From positions 1-17,331 of the forward strand of contig CAYJLB010000045.1 of the NCBI GenBank assembly GCA_964370845.1: a stretch of 17,331 bases of DNA. The letters are read 5' to 3'. Numbering within the stretch: the first letter of the stretch is position 1; each line of letters opens with the position of its first letter. Made by a program: the position numbers and the translations under genes. This DNA comes from CAYJLB01 sp964370845 (GTDB lineage: Bacteria > Bacillota > Clostridia > Oscillospirales > Ruminococcaceae). The notes below the pieces were generated by a model, which saw only the letters and a program-made list of their open reading frames with translations, searched no databases and was not told the DNA's origin. Below, piece after piece: positions 1-7,358 of the stretch.

Positions 1-825
1 GCGCTTACTTTGGACGATTTTTGTATGTTTATTACTCAAAGTGAACTTACTTCTGATGATGTTTTTTCAGCTTTTAGTGGATATGGAATTAATTTTGAGG
101 AAGAAGTTGCTTTATCTAAGTATTTAACTATTCCACAACAGGAAGAATACACTTTCCTATATGAAGATTTATATGCAAACGCACCTAGCGAATTTATTTA
201 TGAGGAAAATACGGTTTATTTAACGTTTGATGATGGACCTTCGAATATTACGCCTACTATTTTGACAATACTAAGAAATCATGATGTAAAGGCGACTTTT
301 TTTGTGACTAGGGGGAGTGTGGAAAACTCCGCTGAACTATTACAGCAAATTGTTGATGAGGGGCATACTTTAGCTGTTCACACTTATACTCATGATTATG
401 AAGTGATTTATTCAAGTGTAGAGGCTTATTTAGACGATTTTTATGAAATATATAATTTTATTTATGAAACTACCGGCGTAAAGGCGGATATTTTTAGGCT
501 TCCGGGTGGAAGTATAAACGCTTACAACAAACATATTTATCAGCAAATTATTGCCGAAATGACAAGGCGTGGTTTTGTTTATTATGATTGGAATGTAAGT
601 GGGGAAGATGCCGCTAATGATGCTGATTGGGTAAGTATTTTTAACAGTGTTACTGACGGTCTTTCTGGAAAAGACAGAGCAATTGTTTTACTGCACGATT
701 CACAAGGGCGAGAGTATACGGCTCTCACACTTGATGATATTATCTTATACATAAAAGAATTAGGTTATAGCTTTGAACCGCTTAGCAATGAGGTTAAACC
801 TATTGTTTTTGGATATTTAGAATAA
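1..825 (+). CDS. NodB-type polysaccharide deacetylase, 5' end outside window
   Basis: Probably removes acetyl groups from a cell-surface polysaccharide or peptidoglycan (carbohydrate esterase family 4), acting outside the membrane. The frame is open from base 1, so the gene starts upstream. The TTG at base 10 lacks a visible ribosome site and I do not take it as the start. Numbered from that TTG, all five NodB motifs are present: TFDDGPS (metal/catalytic Asp74-Asp75), HTYTH (metal His124 and His128), RLPGG near 163-167, DWN near 193, and LLHDS (His229). The roughly 60 residues before the catalytic domain are unrecognised and may belong to a longer extracellular stalk whose export signal lies off the window. 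The stop codon overlaps the ribosome site of the bactofilin gene 15 nt downstream, so the two are probably co-transcribed and may both serve cell-envelope shaping. Confident about the family; the substrate is unknown. Confidence 0.9.
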   Translation, partial: ALTLDDFCMFITQSELTSDDVFSAFSGYGINFEEEVALSKYLTIPQQEEYTFLYEDLYANAPSEFIYEENTVYLTFDDGPSNITPTILTILRNHDVKATFFVTRGSVENSAELLQQIVDEGHTLAVHTYTHDYEVIYSSVEAYLDDFYEIYNFIYETTGVKADIFRLPGGSINAYNKHIYQQIIAEMTRRGFVYYDWNVSGEDAANDADWVSIFNSVTDGLSGKDRAIVLLHDSQGREYTALTLDDIILYIKELGYSFEPLSNEVKPIVFGYLE

Positions 826-840
826 AGGGGAAAAATTGTA

Positions 841-1668
841 ATGAGTTTAAAAGAAAATTTTAATCAGGCTATTAGAGAGATACTTAAAAAAGACGGAATT
901 GTAAATACTGAAGACACAAATGCGCAAGCACAAAAGACTGAACTTGATAGATATATTGAGCCTATTCAAAGTCAAGAAACTACTAAAGTAGCTGAAACTG
1001 TGGCTAATGTTATGACTGAAAACGAACAAAAAAGTGATACTACAACTAGCTATACTCAAACTCCTGTTCAAGAGAGAGAGCAAACTTTTACTGGTGGAAT
1101 GTCTAGTGCAAGACCTAGTCAAACTGCTACAATGTATAATCCTCATGCTACTCAAAGAAGTGGTGAAAGTAATTACTCTGTTCCTCATTTTAATGAGAGT
1201 TCGACGGAAGAAACAACTGTAATTTCAAGAAACACAGTTGTAGAGGGAAATATTCGTTCTTTTGCAAATGTTACTATTAATGGTAATGTAAAGGGAGATG
1301 TAAGGCTTACTAAAAATGCTGACGTATCGGGTAAAATTTTAGGTGACCTTGAGTGTAATAATGCTTCACTTGCGGGTTCACAAATGCAAGGGAATATCCT
1401 TTCTAAAGGACAGGTGCATTTTGACAAAGATTCTCTTATTTTAGGAGATGTAACTGCTCAATACCTTGATATGAATGGTAAAGTTAAGGGTAATATTGAA
1501 GTAGCGGGGAAAGCGGACTTTAAGTCAGATGCTTATATTATTGGAGATATTAATGCTTCAACAATTTCTGTTACTGAGGGTGCGACTATAAGTGGATATA
1601 TTAACACGACTTTCTTACAAGAAAATCCTACTGTAGTTTTCCCTGAGTCAATTATAATGAGTGAATAA
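841..1668 (+). CDS. Bactofilin (polymer-forming cytoskeletal protein)
   Basis: Bactofilins form nucleotide-free beta-helical filaments at the membrane and position cell-wall enzymes. Residues 1 to about 123 are a polar, Gln/Thr/Ser-rich, probably disordered tail. Residues about 124-258 carry the bactofilin (formerly DUF583) beta-helix: regularly spaced hydrophobic and glycine positions in repeated units such as VTINGNVKGDV, GKILGDL, MQGNIL, LILGDVTA, VKGNIEV and YIIGDINA. The tail is longer than in compact bactofilins of 120-180 residues. The ATG at 841 follows AAAGGGG with 10 nt spacing, and that site overlaps the stop of the deacetylase gene. Known bactofilins often sit beside wall hydrolases; pairing with a polysaccharide deacetylase fits the same idea, but the partnership is inference. 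Confidence 0.9.
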   Translation: MSLKENFNQAIREILKKDGIVNTEDTNAQAQKTELDRYIEPIQSQETTKVAETVANVMTENEQKSDTTTSYTQTPVQEREQTFTGGMSSARPSQTATMYNPHATQRSGESNYSVPHFNESSTEETTVISRNTVVEGNIRSFANVTINGNVKGDVRLTKNADVSGKILGDLECNNASLAGSQMQGNILSKGQVHFDKDSLILGDVTAQYLDMNGKVKGNIEVAGKADFKSDAYIIGDINASTISVTEGATISGYINTTFLQENPTVVFPESIIMSE

Positions 1669-1705
1669 AATAGATAAAAAATATAAATAGATATAAATAA
1701 AAACA

Positions 1706-1729
1706 AGCTCCTACTTATTTGTGGGAGCT
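1706..1729. terminator. Hairpin after bactofilin gene
   Basis: A 9-bp stem (AGCTCCTAC with GTGGGAGCT, one T-G wobble) closes a 6-nt loop. On the plus strand the next bases are ATTAGTTTG, with no U-run, so termination of bactofilin transcripts is uncertain. On the minus strand the hairpin is followed by TGTTTTTATTT, a better terminator shape, yet no minus-strand gene ends here. Partial read-through into the MATE gene is possible, since no convincing promoter is seen between them. Confidence 0.55.
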
Positions 1730-1783
1730 ATTAGTTTGAAAAAATTCAAATTTCAATAAAAAATATTTAAGGATTGATAGAAA

Positions 1784-3175
1784 ATGACATTAGCAAATAC
1801 AAAATGGTTTGGCGATAAGGCTTTTTATAAAAGAGTTATGGTAATCGCTTTGCCTATAATGATTCAAAATGGGATAACAAATTTGGTTGGGCTTTTAGAT
1901 AATGTTATGGTGGGGCAAGTCGGTACTGAAGAAATGACTGCTGTTGCTATAATAAACCAATTATTTTTTGTGTTTAGCATTGCAATTTTCGGCGCGAATG
2001 CTGGTGCTGGGATTTTTGGGGCACAATTTTTCGGAAAAGGTGACCACGAAGGAGTGAGAAACACTTTTAGGTATAAGTTTTACATATGCTTTATAATTAC
2101 AGCTTTGTTTTTAACAGCATTTTTATTATTTGGTGAGGAATTGATAGGTTTATATTTGCACCAGTCCACTGATAATGTTGACCTTGAGAAGACTTTGACC
2201 CTCGGAAAAGCTTATTTGCTTATAATTTTAATAAAGTTTATTCCTTTTATGTTTACTCAAATTTATGCAAGTACACTTAGGGAAACTGGTGAAACTGTAG
2301 TGCCAATGTTTGCTGGTGTAATTGCAATTTTGGTAAATTTAGTTGGTAACTGGTTAATGATTTTCGGTAATCTTGGTGTTCCTGAACTTGGCGTTTTTGG
2401 GGCTGCAATTTCTACTGTTATAGCGGCATTTATTGAAGTTGCAATCATAGTTATTTACACCCATAAGCATAAATTGAAGTTCATTTTTATTCAAGGTGCG
2501 TATAAAACAATGAAAATTCCATCAGCCCTTGTAAAAAAAGTTTTTGTTAAGGGAAGCCCTTTGTTAGTGAATGAAATTTTGTGGGCAATTGGAACTACCG
2601 CATTGCTTCAATGTTATTCTGTTCGTGGACTTAATGTTGTCGGTGGATTGAATATTGCCTTTACAATAAATGGGCTTTTTCAAATTGTATTTTTAGCACT
2701 TGGCGGCGGTGCAATCCCTGTTATCATCGGTCAATTTTTAGGTGAAAACAAGTTCGAAGAAGCAAAACTTACTGCTAGTAGAATGATTGTTGTTGCAATT
2801 ATTACTTGCGTTACAGTTGGACTTGCCATGAGCTTTGCGGCACCATTCTTCCCTAACGCATACAACACTTCCGCTGAGGTAAAGAGTTTAGCTACTCAAT
2901 TTATTTTAGTTGCTGCAATTGCAATGCCTATCCACGGAATTGCTCACTCGGAATATTTTATACTTAGGTCGGGTGGAAAGACTGTCATTACCTTTGTTTT
3001 CGACTGTTTATTCCTTTGGGTGATAAATATTCCTGTTGCTTTCATACTTTCAAATTACACAGGAATTAACATTGTGTTGATTTATTTATTGTGTCAGTTA
3101 TTGGATATTTTCAAATGCGTTCTTGGTTTTATTTTAGTTAAAAAAGGTGTTTGGGTACAAAATATTGTAAATTAA
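1784..3175 (+). CDS. MATE family cation-coupled efflux transporter
   Basis: A 463-residue multidrug/toxin extruder of the inner membrane, matching the usual MATE length (about 440-470) and twelve-helix pattern. The first helices carry the family pattern: an ALPIMIQNGITNLVGLLDNVMVGQVG segment (here split: ALPIMIQN, then LLDNVMVGQVG) near residues 22-48. The two homologous halves are visible, the second starting near residue 245 (KVFVKGSPLLVNEILWA). The ATG at 1784 follows AAGGA with about 10 nt spacing. It lies alone between a hairpin upstream and a strong bidirectional terminator downstream, and converges with the pilT-like gene. The sequence shows no truncation. The substrate cannot be read from sequence; MATE members export drugs, dyes or metabolites using Na+ or H+ gradients. 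Confidence 0.92.
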   Translation: MTLANTKWFGDKAFYKRVMVIALPIMIQNGITNLVGLLDNVMVGQVGTEEMTAVAIINQLFFVFSIAIFGANAGAGIFGAQFFGKGDHEGVRNTFRYKFYICFIITALFLTAFLLFGEELIGLYLHQSTDNVDLEKTLTLGKAYLLIILIKFIPFMFTQIYASTLRETGETVVPMFAGVIAILVNLVGNWLMIFGNLGVPELGVFGAAISTVIAAFIEVAIIVIYTHKHKLKFIFIQGAYKTMKIPSALVKKVFVKGSPLLVNEILWAIGTTALLQCYSVRGLNVVGGLNIAFTINGLFQIVFLALGGGAIPVIIGQFLGENKFEEAKLTASRMIVVAIITCVTVGLAMSFAAPFFPNAYNTSAEVKSLATQFILVAAIAMPIHGIAHSEYFILRSGGKTVITFVFDCLFLWVINIPVAFILSNYTGINIVLIYLLCQLLDIFKCVLGFILVKKGVWVQNIVN

Positions 3176-3177
3176 TA

Positions 3178-3218
3178 AAAAAATGGTGTGATGATTTTAG
3201 TTCATCACACCATTTTTT
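3178..3218. terminator. Bidirectional rho-independent terminator
   Basis: A perfect stem of at least 14 bp (3181-3194 with 3202-3215) with a 7-nt loop is flanked by an A-run on the left and a T-run on the right, so it works in both directions. It separates the convergent MATE (plus) and pilT-like (minus) genes and is the end of the pilus operon. Confidence 0.92.
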
Positions 3219-3238
3219 GTTTTATTTAGTAAAATTCA

Positions 3239-4306
3239 CTACCCTAAAGCTGCAATTTTCTTAGTCATTTGATCTAAGTTTGTGCAGTAGGTTAATGCTG
3301 TTTCCTTAGAAATAATGTTTTGTGTGTAAAGTTTTAGAATACTTGTGTCCATTGTAATCATTCCATCAGCAGAAGATGAGAAAATTGTGTTGTCGATTTG
3401 GTGGACTTTAGCTTCTCTAATCATATTTCTAATAGCACTGTTTGCAATCATTATTTCAAAAGCTGGAGTTAGTTTTCCGTCAACTGTTGGCAACAATTGT
3501 TGTGAAATTACAGCTTCTAAAACCATTGAAAGCTGAATTCTAATTTGTTGTTGTTGGCTTTGTGGGAAAACGTCGATAATTCTGTCAATTGTCTTTGAAG
3601 CGCCAATTGTATGCAGAGTAGAAAGTACAAATTGTCCAGTTTCAGCAGCAGTGACAGCTGTTGAAATAGTTTCAAAGTCCCTCATTTCTCCAAGTAGAAT
3701 TACGTTTGGAGATTGTCTTAAAGCAGCTCTTAAAGCTTCTACATATCCATTTGTATCCGATTGAATTTCCCTTTGGCTAACGATACTTTTGTTATGTCTA
3801 TGTATAAACTCAATTGGATCCTCAATTGTAATAATATGTGAGTTTTTTGTGTTATTAATTTGATTTATTATACAAGATAAGGTTGTGGATTTACCACTTC
3901 CCGCTGAACCCGTAATAAGCACTAGTCCTTTTTCTTTTTTTGATAAATTAGTGATTATTTCTGGAATTTTCAACACCGATGGGTCAGGCATATCAAAGCT
4001 TAGTACACGAAGTACCGCTGCTAGTGAGTTTCTTTGTTTATATGTGTTACATCTAAATCTTCCAACATGTGGAATTGAGAATGAAAAGTCATCATCACCA
4101 GTTAACATAACACGGTCAATACTTTTGTCAGGATTAAAAGCATAAATTTGCTTAATCAACTCATAAGTGTCTTCAGGCATTAGTTTTACATCGTTTGCCG
4201 GTACAATTACATCATTAATTTTGATTGAAACTGCACAACCAGCTACTATAAAAATGTCCGAAATCTTTTTGGTCATTGCATCTGCTAATAATTCGGTAAT
4301 ATTCAT
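3239..4306 (-). CDS. pilT: PilT-type twitching/retraction ATPase
   Basis: A hexameric ATPase of the PilT/GspE superfamily. PilT proteins power pilus retraction from the cytoplasmic face. In the 355-residue product I see Walker A GSAGSGKST at 133-141, the Asp box TIEDPIEF at 160-167, Walker B NVILLGEMRD at 201-210, and the His box (STLHT, then ASKTIDRIIDVFP) from about 229. The C-terminal AIRNMIREAK segment, near 291-300, matches the retraction-type AIRNLIREGK signature rather than PilB; no PilB-type zinc Cys motif is present. The ATG at 4306 is preferred because AGAAAGGA lies 11 nt upstream; a TTG nine codons earlier has no such support. It is the last gene of the pilus cluster. An extension ATPase is not in the window, so it must lie elsewhere or be absent. 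Confidence 0.9.
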   Translation of the reverse strand: MNITELLADAMTKKISDIFIVAGCAVSIKINDVIVPANDVKLMPEDTYELIKQIYAFNPDKSIDRVMLTGDDDFSFSIPHVGRFRCNTYKQRNSLAAVLRVLSFDMPDPSVLKIPEIITNLSKKEKGLVLITGSAGSGKSTTLSCIINQINNTKNSHIITIEDPIEFIHRHNKSIVSQREIQSDTNGYVEALRAALRQSPNVILLGEMRDFETISTAVTAAETGQFVLSTLHTIGASKTIDRIIDVFPQSQQQQIRIQLSMVLEAVISQQLLPTVDGKLTPAFEIMIANSAIRNMIREAKVHQIDNTIFSSSADGMITMDTSILKLYTQNIISKETALTYCTNLDQMTKKIAALG

Positions 4307-4355
4307 TTTGTGGACTATCCTTTCTGAATTCAAGTTAAAATAATTTTATGGTTTG

Positions 4356-4796
4356 TTAAAAACCACTCCATAAGTCGAGTTCATCGCTTATTTCTTCCCA
4401 TGGGTATGTTGAAATAAGTTTCGAAGATTCGATTGTACATTTTCCGTCAGAAACGCTTACCTTTGTTTCAAGAACACGGTCAGCTCCTGCTCCAACGTTA
4501 ATAAGCAGAAAATTTTGTCCATTTTCCTCTAAAATAGTAACTTGTTCAATTGAAGAACTACTATCAAAAGCAGAAGGATTTTCATTTACCATTTCAGTAA
4601 TTGTTGCTATATGATTTTCTGTTTCCGATTTTGCTGTGTAATATTCCGTTATTCTTTGAGCATTTTTTTCCGACATTGTTATGTCAGAATTCGCTGTCTT
4701 AAAAGTCAGCACCCCAAAGATGGAAAGACAAATCGAAATAAAAATCATAAGTATTGAAGGTATACCCACACCTACATTAATTTTTCTGTTATCCAT
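4356..4796 (-). CDS. Small single-TM protein of pilus locus, pilin-like
   Basis: Not recognised as a named family. The 146-residue product has a short basic N-terminus, one hydrophobic segment at about 9-31 (PSILMIFISICLSIFGVL) and a polar exterior domain of about 110 residues. Residues 33-70 look helical (SEKNAQRITEYYTAKSETENHI), which matches the long N-terminal helix of pilins running out of the membrane. The layout recalls PilX/GspK-type minor pilins, but the Gly-Phe cleavage motif is missing. The ATG at 4796 follows GAAAGGAA with about 12 nt spacing; an in-frame TTG one codon earlier is less likely. It lies 49 nt upstream of the pilT-like start and 34 nt after the previous gene, inside one operon. 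Pilus-related role is inference from context. Confidence 0.7.
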   Translation of the reverse strand: MDNRKINVGVGIPSILMIFISICLSIFGVLTFKTANSDITMSEKNAQRITEYYTAKSETENHIATITEMVNENPSAFDSSSSIEQVTILEENGQNFLLINVGAGADRVLETKVSVSDGKCTIESSKLISTYPWEEISDELDLWSGF

Positions 4797-4830
4797 CAAT
4801 CAACCGTTCCTTTCGTGATTGTTGTGTAAA

Positions 4831-5235
4831 TTATTTATTGATAAATTTAGACAAGTCCGCTGTATAAAGTTCATACCCATCTTCTTTTTTTACAGAAATT
4901 GTAATAGTGTATGTTGTTCCTACTTCGCTTTCTGTTGTTTCATAGTTTGAAGTTAAGATAAAAGAAGGCGAACTTTCAGTTTCTCCCCAATTTTCATCGA
5001 ACTTTATTTCATTTTCACTTAATTTTGTAGCAATTTCATCATTTGTTTTATAAGAAATTAATTCCTCAAAATAACTCTGCGTTTTTAATACCGCTGTGTT
5101 CATATCAGAACTACGTTTTGAAAGTATTGCTGATGATGAAAAAATTTGCAGTAATATTACACAAGTGAAACTTAAAAATAACAATACTATTATAATTTCC
5201 ACAAAGAAAGGGTTAATTCTTTTTGATTGTTTCAT
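4831..5235 (-). CDS. Minor-pilin-like single-TM protein
   Basis: A 134-residue protein with a basic start (MKQSKR), then NPFFVEIIIVLLFLSF, one membrane helix to about residue 34, an amphipathic helical stretch and a beta-rich C-terminal domain (TYTITISVKK near 108-117). The FFVEIII segment resembles mature pilin N-termini (F-T-L-I-E), with Glu four residues after the putative first Phe rather than five, and Pro where the conserved Gly should be. This looks like a PilV/GspI-type minor pilin with an altered or lost prepilin peptidase site. The ATG at 5235 follows a strong GAAAGGAAAAGGG. It sits in the middle of four similar small genes in the pilus operon. Homology to pilins is inferred from layout, not established. 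Confidence 0.72.
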   Translation of the reverse strand: MKQSKRINPFFVEIIIVLLFLSFTCVILLQIFSSSAILSKRSSDMNTAVLKTQSYFEELISYKTNDEIATKLSENEIKFDENWGETESSPSFILTSNYETTESEVGTTYTITISVKKEDGYELYTADLSKFINK

Positions 5236-5274
5236 TTATCCCTTTTCCTTTCTATTTTCGTTTTCCATCATAGC

Positions 5275-5745
5275 TTATGACACTGAAACAAAAATACTAT
5301 CATCAATTCCGTCTTCAGTTTTTGCATAAAATGAAAGTAAATTTTCGTTTTCGATATTCATATCAAACTCCGCAATTCTAGTTACACTCTCACCATAATC
5401 AGCTCTAAATTCATCTTCCGAATAAATGAACTGCTCAAGTAATTCGCCGTTGTACCAATAAAGTAAAGTCATATATTCATATCCGTCAATCATTTCGGAA
5501 ATCTCAAGAACTTCAACTCCGTCATGTTCTGTTATTCTTATTCCACCATTGCTGTCGTTTACTTTGATTTTATTTGAGATATAAGACAACGTAGCTCTTA
5601 ATTGGCTGTTATTCGTGGAAATATCAGATACTTTGTCATATGCATCTACTGATGATAAAACTAGTAATAACGAAGCGACTGAAAAAATTAAAAATATTGT
5701 TAATATGCACACTGTTTGTGCAGAGGCATTACGTCGTTCCCGCAA
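5275..5745 (-). CDS. Single-TM pilus-locus protein, TTG start (DUF4860-like)
   Basis: A 156-residue product: arginine-rich start, one membrane helix (TVCILTIFLIFSVASLLLVL, about 11-30), then an exterior domain. The segment LRATLSYISNKIKVND followed by beta strands resembles PilW/GspJ minor pilins, where a helix with a YI-x-K/R-x-R pattern precedes the beta domain. From memory it resembles proteins labelled DUF4860 in clostridia; I could not verify this. The start is TTG at 5745, backed by AGAGGGGGA five nt before it, and overlaps the end of the upstream gene by 17 nt, so translation is probably coupled. No Gly-Phe prepilin peptidase site is seen at the N-terminus. Confidence 0.72.
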   Translation of the reverse strand: MRERRNASAQTVCILTIFLIFSVASLLLVLSSVDAYDKVSDISTNNSQLRATLSYISNKIKVNDSNGGIRITEHDGVEVLEISEMIDGYEYMTLLYWYNGELLEQFIYSEDEFRADYGESVTRIAEFDMNIENENLLSFYAKTEDGIDDSIFVSVS

Positions 5746-6076
5746 AGATATCCCCCTCTTCCCCGCTTAAATCACCTAGTTTTATAATTTGCACTGACGG
5801 TCTTATATTTGAACCGAACACTTGGTAATTTACATAATATTTGTTGTAATCAACCCTTACTCCATAGTTTTCTTCAAGATAATCCATATCTGGTGGATAA
5901 ATTCCTTCAATCGCATAGCAGGCAGTTATTGCTTTTGCTACACTTTCTTTTAAAATCTTATTACTTTGTTCCTCGCTAGTAGCTAAAATTTCAGAAAAAC
6001 CAACCCAAAACATGCCTATTATCGCTAAGAAAGCTACAATTTTTGCTAGAGTTTTTATTCTATAAGTATTAAGCAT
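5729..6076 (-). CDS. Small single-TM protein of pilus locus
   Basis: A 115-residue product with one membrane helix (about residues 9-28) and an exterior domain containing AITACYAIEGIYPPD and YLEENYGV. The Tyr-x-x-x-Gly-x-Tyr-Pro pattern is reminiscent of the GspG/GspH and PilA exterior segment (helix, then Y...G.YP), which supports a pseudopilin origin, though the N-terminal Gly-Phe-x-x-x-Glu site is absent. The ATG at 6076 is chosen because AGAAAGGAATAG lies about 12 nt upstream; a longer frame reaching 6121 has no better site. The 3' end overlaps the next gene by 17 nt. No family name can be given with confidence. Confidence 0.68.
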   Translation of the reverse strand: MLNTYRIKTLAKIVAFLAIIGMFWVGFSEILATSEEQSNKILKESVAKAITACYAIEGIYPPDMDYLEENYGVRVDYNKYYVNYQVFGSNIRPSVQIIKLGDLSGEEGDIFAGTT

Positions 6077-6200
6077 AATTATAACTATTCCTTTCTGGAC
6101 GTTTTGTGTGTCTTTTTTCACCCAATTTTTGAAGTGAAAAAAGTTTCGTTCTTAAGGGACGAAAAGCAGAAAACTCCGAGTTTGAAAATTTTATTTTCAA
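6069..6200 (-). CDS. Possible 43-aa leader peptide, TTG start
   Basis: A short open frame fills most of the gap between the pilC-like gene and the next pilus gene. Its TTG at 6200 has the same CAGAAAGGAATAGTTATAA leader, with the same 12-nt spacing, as the ATG of the following gene. Its stop (6069-6071) lies 8 nt inside that gene, which would allow coupling. The peptide is rich in Lys, Arg and Phe and has no known domain. The repeat could equally be a simple duplication that made the frame by chance. Confidence 0.25.
   Translation of the reverse strand: MKIKFSNSEFSAFRPLRTKLFSLQKLGEKRHTKRPERNSYNYA
6079..6097 (-). repeat. 19-bp direct repeat, copy near the pilus-gene start
   Basis: On the minus strand this reads CAGAAAGGAATAGTTATAA and includes the ribosome site of the gene starting at 6076. 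An identical copy lies at 6203-6221, with a 124-bp period. Confidence 0.9.
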
Positions 6201-6202
6201 AC

Positions 6203-6221
6203 TTATAACTATTCCTTTCTG
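6203..6221 (-). repeat. 19-bp direct repeat, upstream copy
   Basis: Exact copy of the ribosome-site repeat at 6079-6097. It lies 16 bp after the pilC-like stop, directly before a 10-11 bp hairpin (6179-6203, 3-nt loop) and the candidate leader peptide. Confidence 0.9.
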
Positions 6222-6236
6222 TTTTTCGCAAAAAGA

Positions 6237-7286
6237 CTAAATTGATGAAATAACTGCTAGTAGTGGTAGTAAGTTTGAAATAAGCACGATACCGATTACT
6301 ACTGATAAAACACCGATTATGATTGGTTCGATTAAGGAAACTGCACTGTCTAAACTTTCTCTTGCATCGTCGTTACAGCTAGTTGCTATATTTCCCATTA
6401 CAAGGTCAAGTGTACCAGTTTTTACAGCAATTTTTATCATCGAAGGATAAAGGCCTGTAAACAATTTTGTTTCTTCTAAAGCATCTTCAAAAAGCTCTCC
6501 ATTTGCAACTTTATCTTTACAGTCAAGTGCTTTTTTTGCTGTAGCTTCAGATGGAAGAATACCCGCTAATAATTCAAGGCTTTGTTCAGTGTTGTAACCA
6601 CTGTCCAAAAGCATGCTTAAAACTGAAGCAAAACGTGCTCCACCGATTTTATTGTTGATTTTATTTATTGCTGGCACTTTTGTAAATAAATTAACTAAAA
6701 ATCTATTTCCACCAGCAGTTTTTGAGATTAAAAATGTGATAAATGCCAATGCTAGAATTACTAATATTGTAATAAAAGCATAACGTCCTACTGCAACACC
6801 AATATTTACAGCAGCACTCGAACTCGCTGTAATATCGCCACTTAGGTCAGCAATTACATCCTCAAGTACAGGAATTACTTGAATTACAAGTACAGCCATT
6901 ACAGCTGTAATCATTAAGATAAGGATAATAGGATAAGTGATTGCAGATTTAATATTGTTTCTTAAAACATTTTCTCTTTCGTAGTAGTTTCCAAGAGATT
7001 GACAAACTTCATCAAGGCGACCTGATTTCTCACCAATTTCAATCATATTCACCATATATTTTGGGAAAACGCCAACATTTCTTAATGCAACACTTAAATT
7101 TTCGCCCATTACAAGGTCTTTATATAAAGCCTTTGTGATTACTTTTAAGTTTTTGTCCCCCATATTTTCCGACATAATTAAAACACCGTCATCAAATGGA
7201 ATACCTGCTTTTAAAATGCTATAAAATTGGTTACAAAGCATTGAAAGCTCTTTTGCGATTAATTTCTTATTTGTACCCTCGTTCAC
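6237..7286 (-). CDS. pilC: PilC/GspF-type inner-membrane platform protein
   Basis: The polytopic platform of type IV pilus and type II secretion machines; it couples the cytoplasmic ATPases to pilin assembly. The 349-residue product has two homologous T2SS-F domains. The first covers about 12-131, with MVNMIEIGEKSGRLDEV near 78-94; the second about 214-335, with MIKIAVKTGTLDLVMGN near 283-299. Membrane segments are seen at about 116-140, 165-187 and 319-345. The length is slightly under the common 400 residues because the N-terminal extension is short. The GTG start at 7286 is supported by TGGAGG six to seven nt upstream, the strongest ribosome site in the operon. It follows the lipoprotein gene by 72 nt and precedes the four pilin-like genes. 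The gene symbol is by family, not proven orthology. Confidence 0.9.
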   Translation of the reverse strand: MNEGTNKKLIAKELSMLCNQFYSILKAGIPFDDGVLIMSENMGDKNLKVITKALYKDLVMGENLSVALRNVGVFPKYMVNMIEIGEKSGRLDEVCQSLGNYYERENVLRNNIKSAITYPIILILMITAVMAVLVIQVIPVLEDVIADLSGDITASSSAAVNIGVAVGRYAFITILVILALAFITFLISKTAGGNRFLVNLFTKVPAINKINNKIGGARFASVLSMLLDSGYNTEQSLELLAGILPSEATAKKALDCKDKVANGELFEDALEETKLFTGLYPSMIKIAVKTGTLDLVMGNIATSCNDDARESLDSAVSLIEPIIIGVLSVVIGIVLISNLLPLLAVISSI

Positions 7287-7358
7287 AATATACCTCCAGT
7301 TTTTTTATTAATAATTTATTGTTGAATAAATAAAGCCCTTAAAAAAATAATTGTTTCC

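Noticed and set aside
3239..4306. PilB/GspE extension or secretion ATPase
   Set aside because: Length of 355 residues and the AIRNMIREAK segment match PilT; the long N-terminal domain and zinc Cys motif of PilB/GspE are absent.
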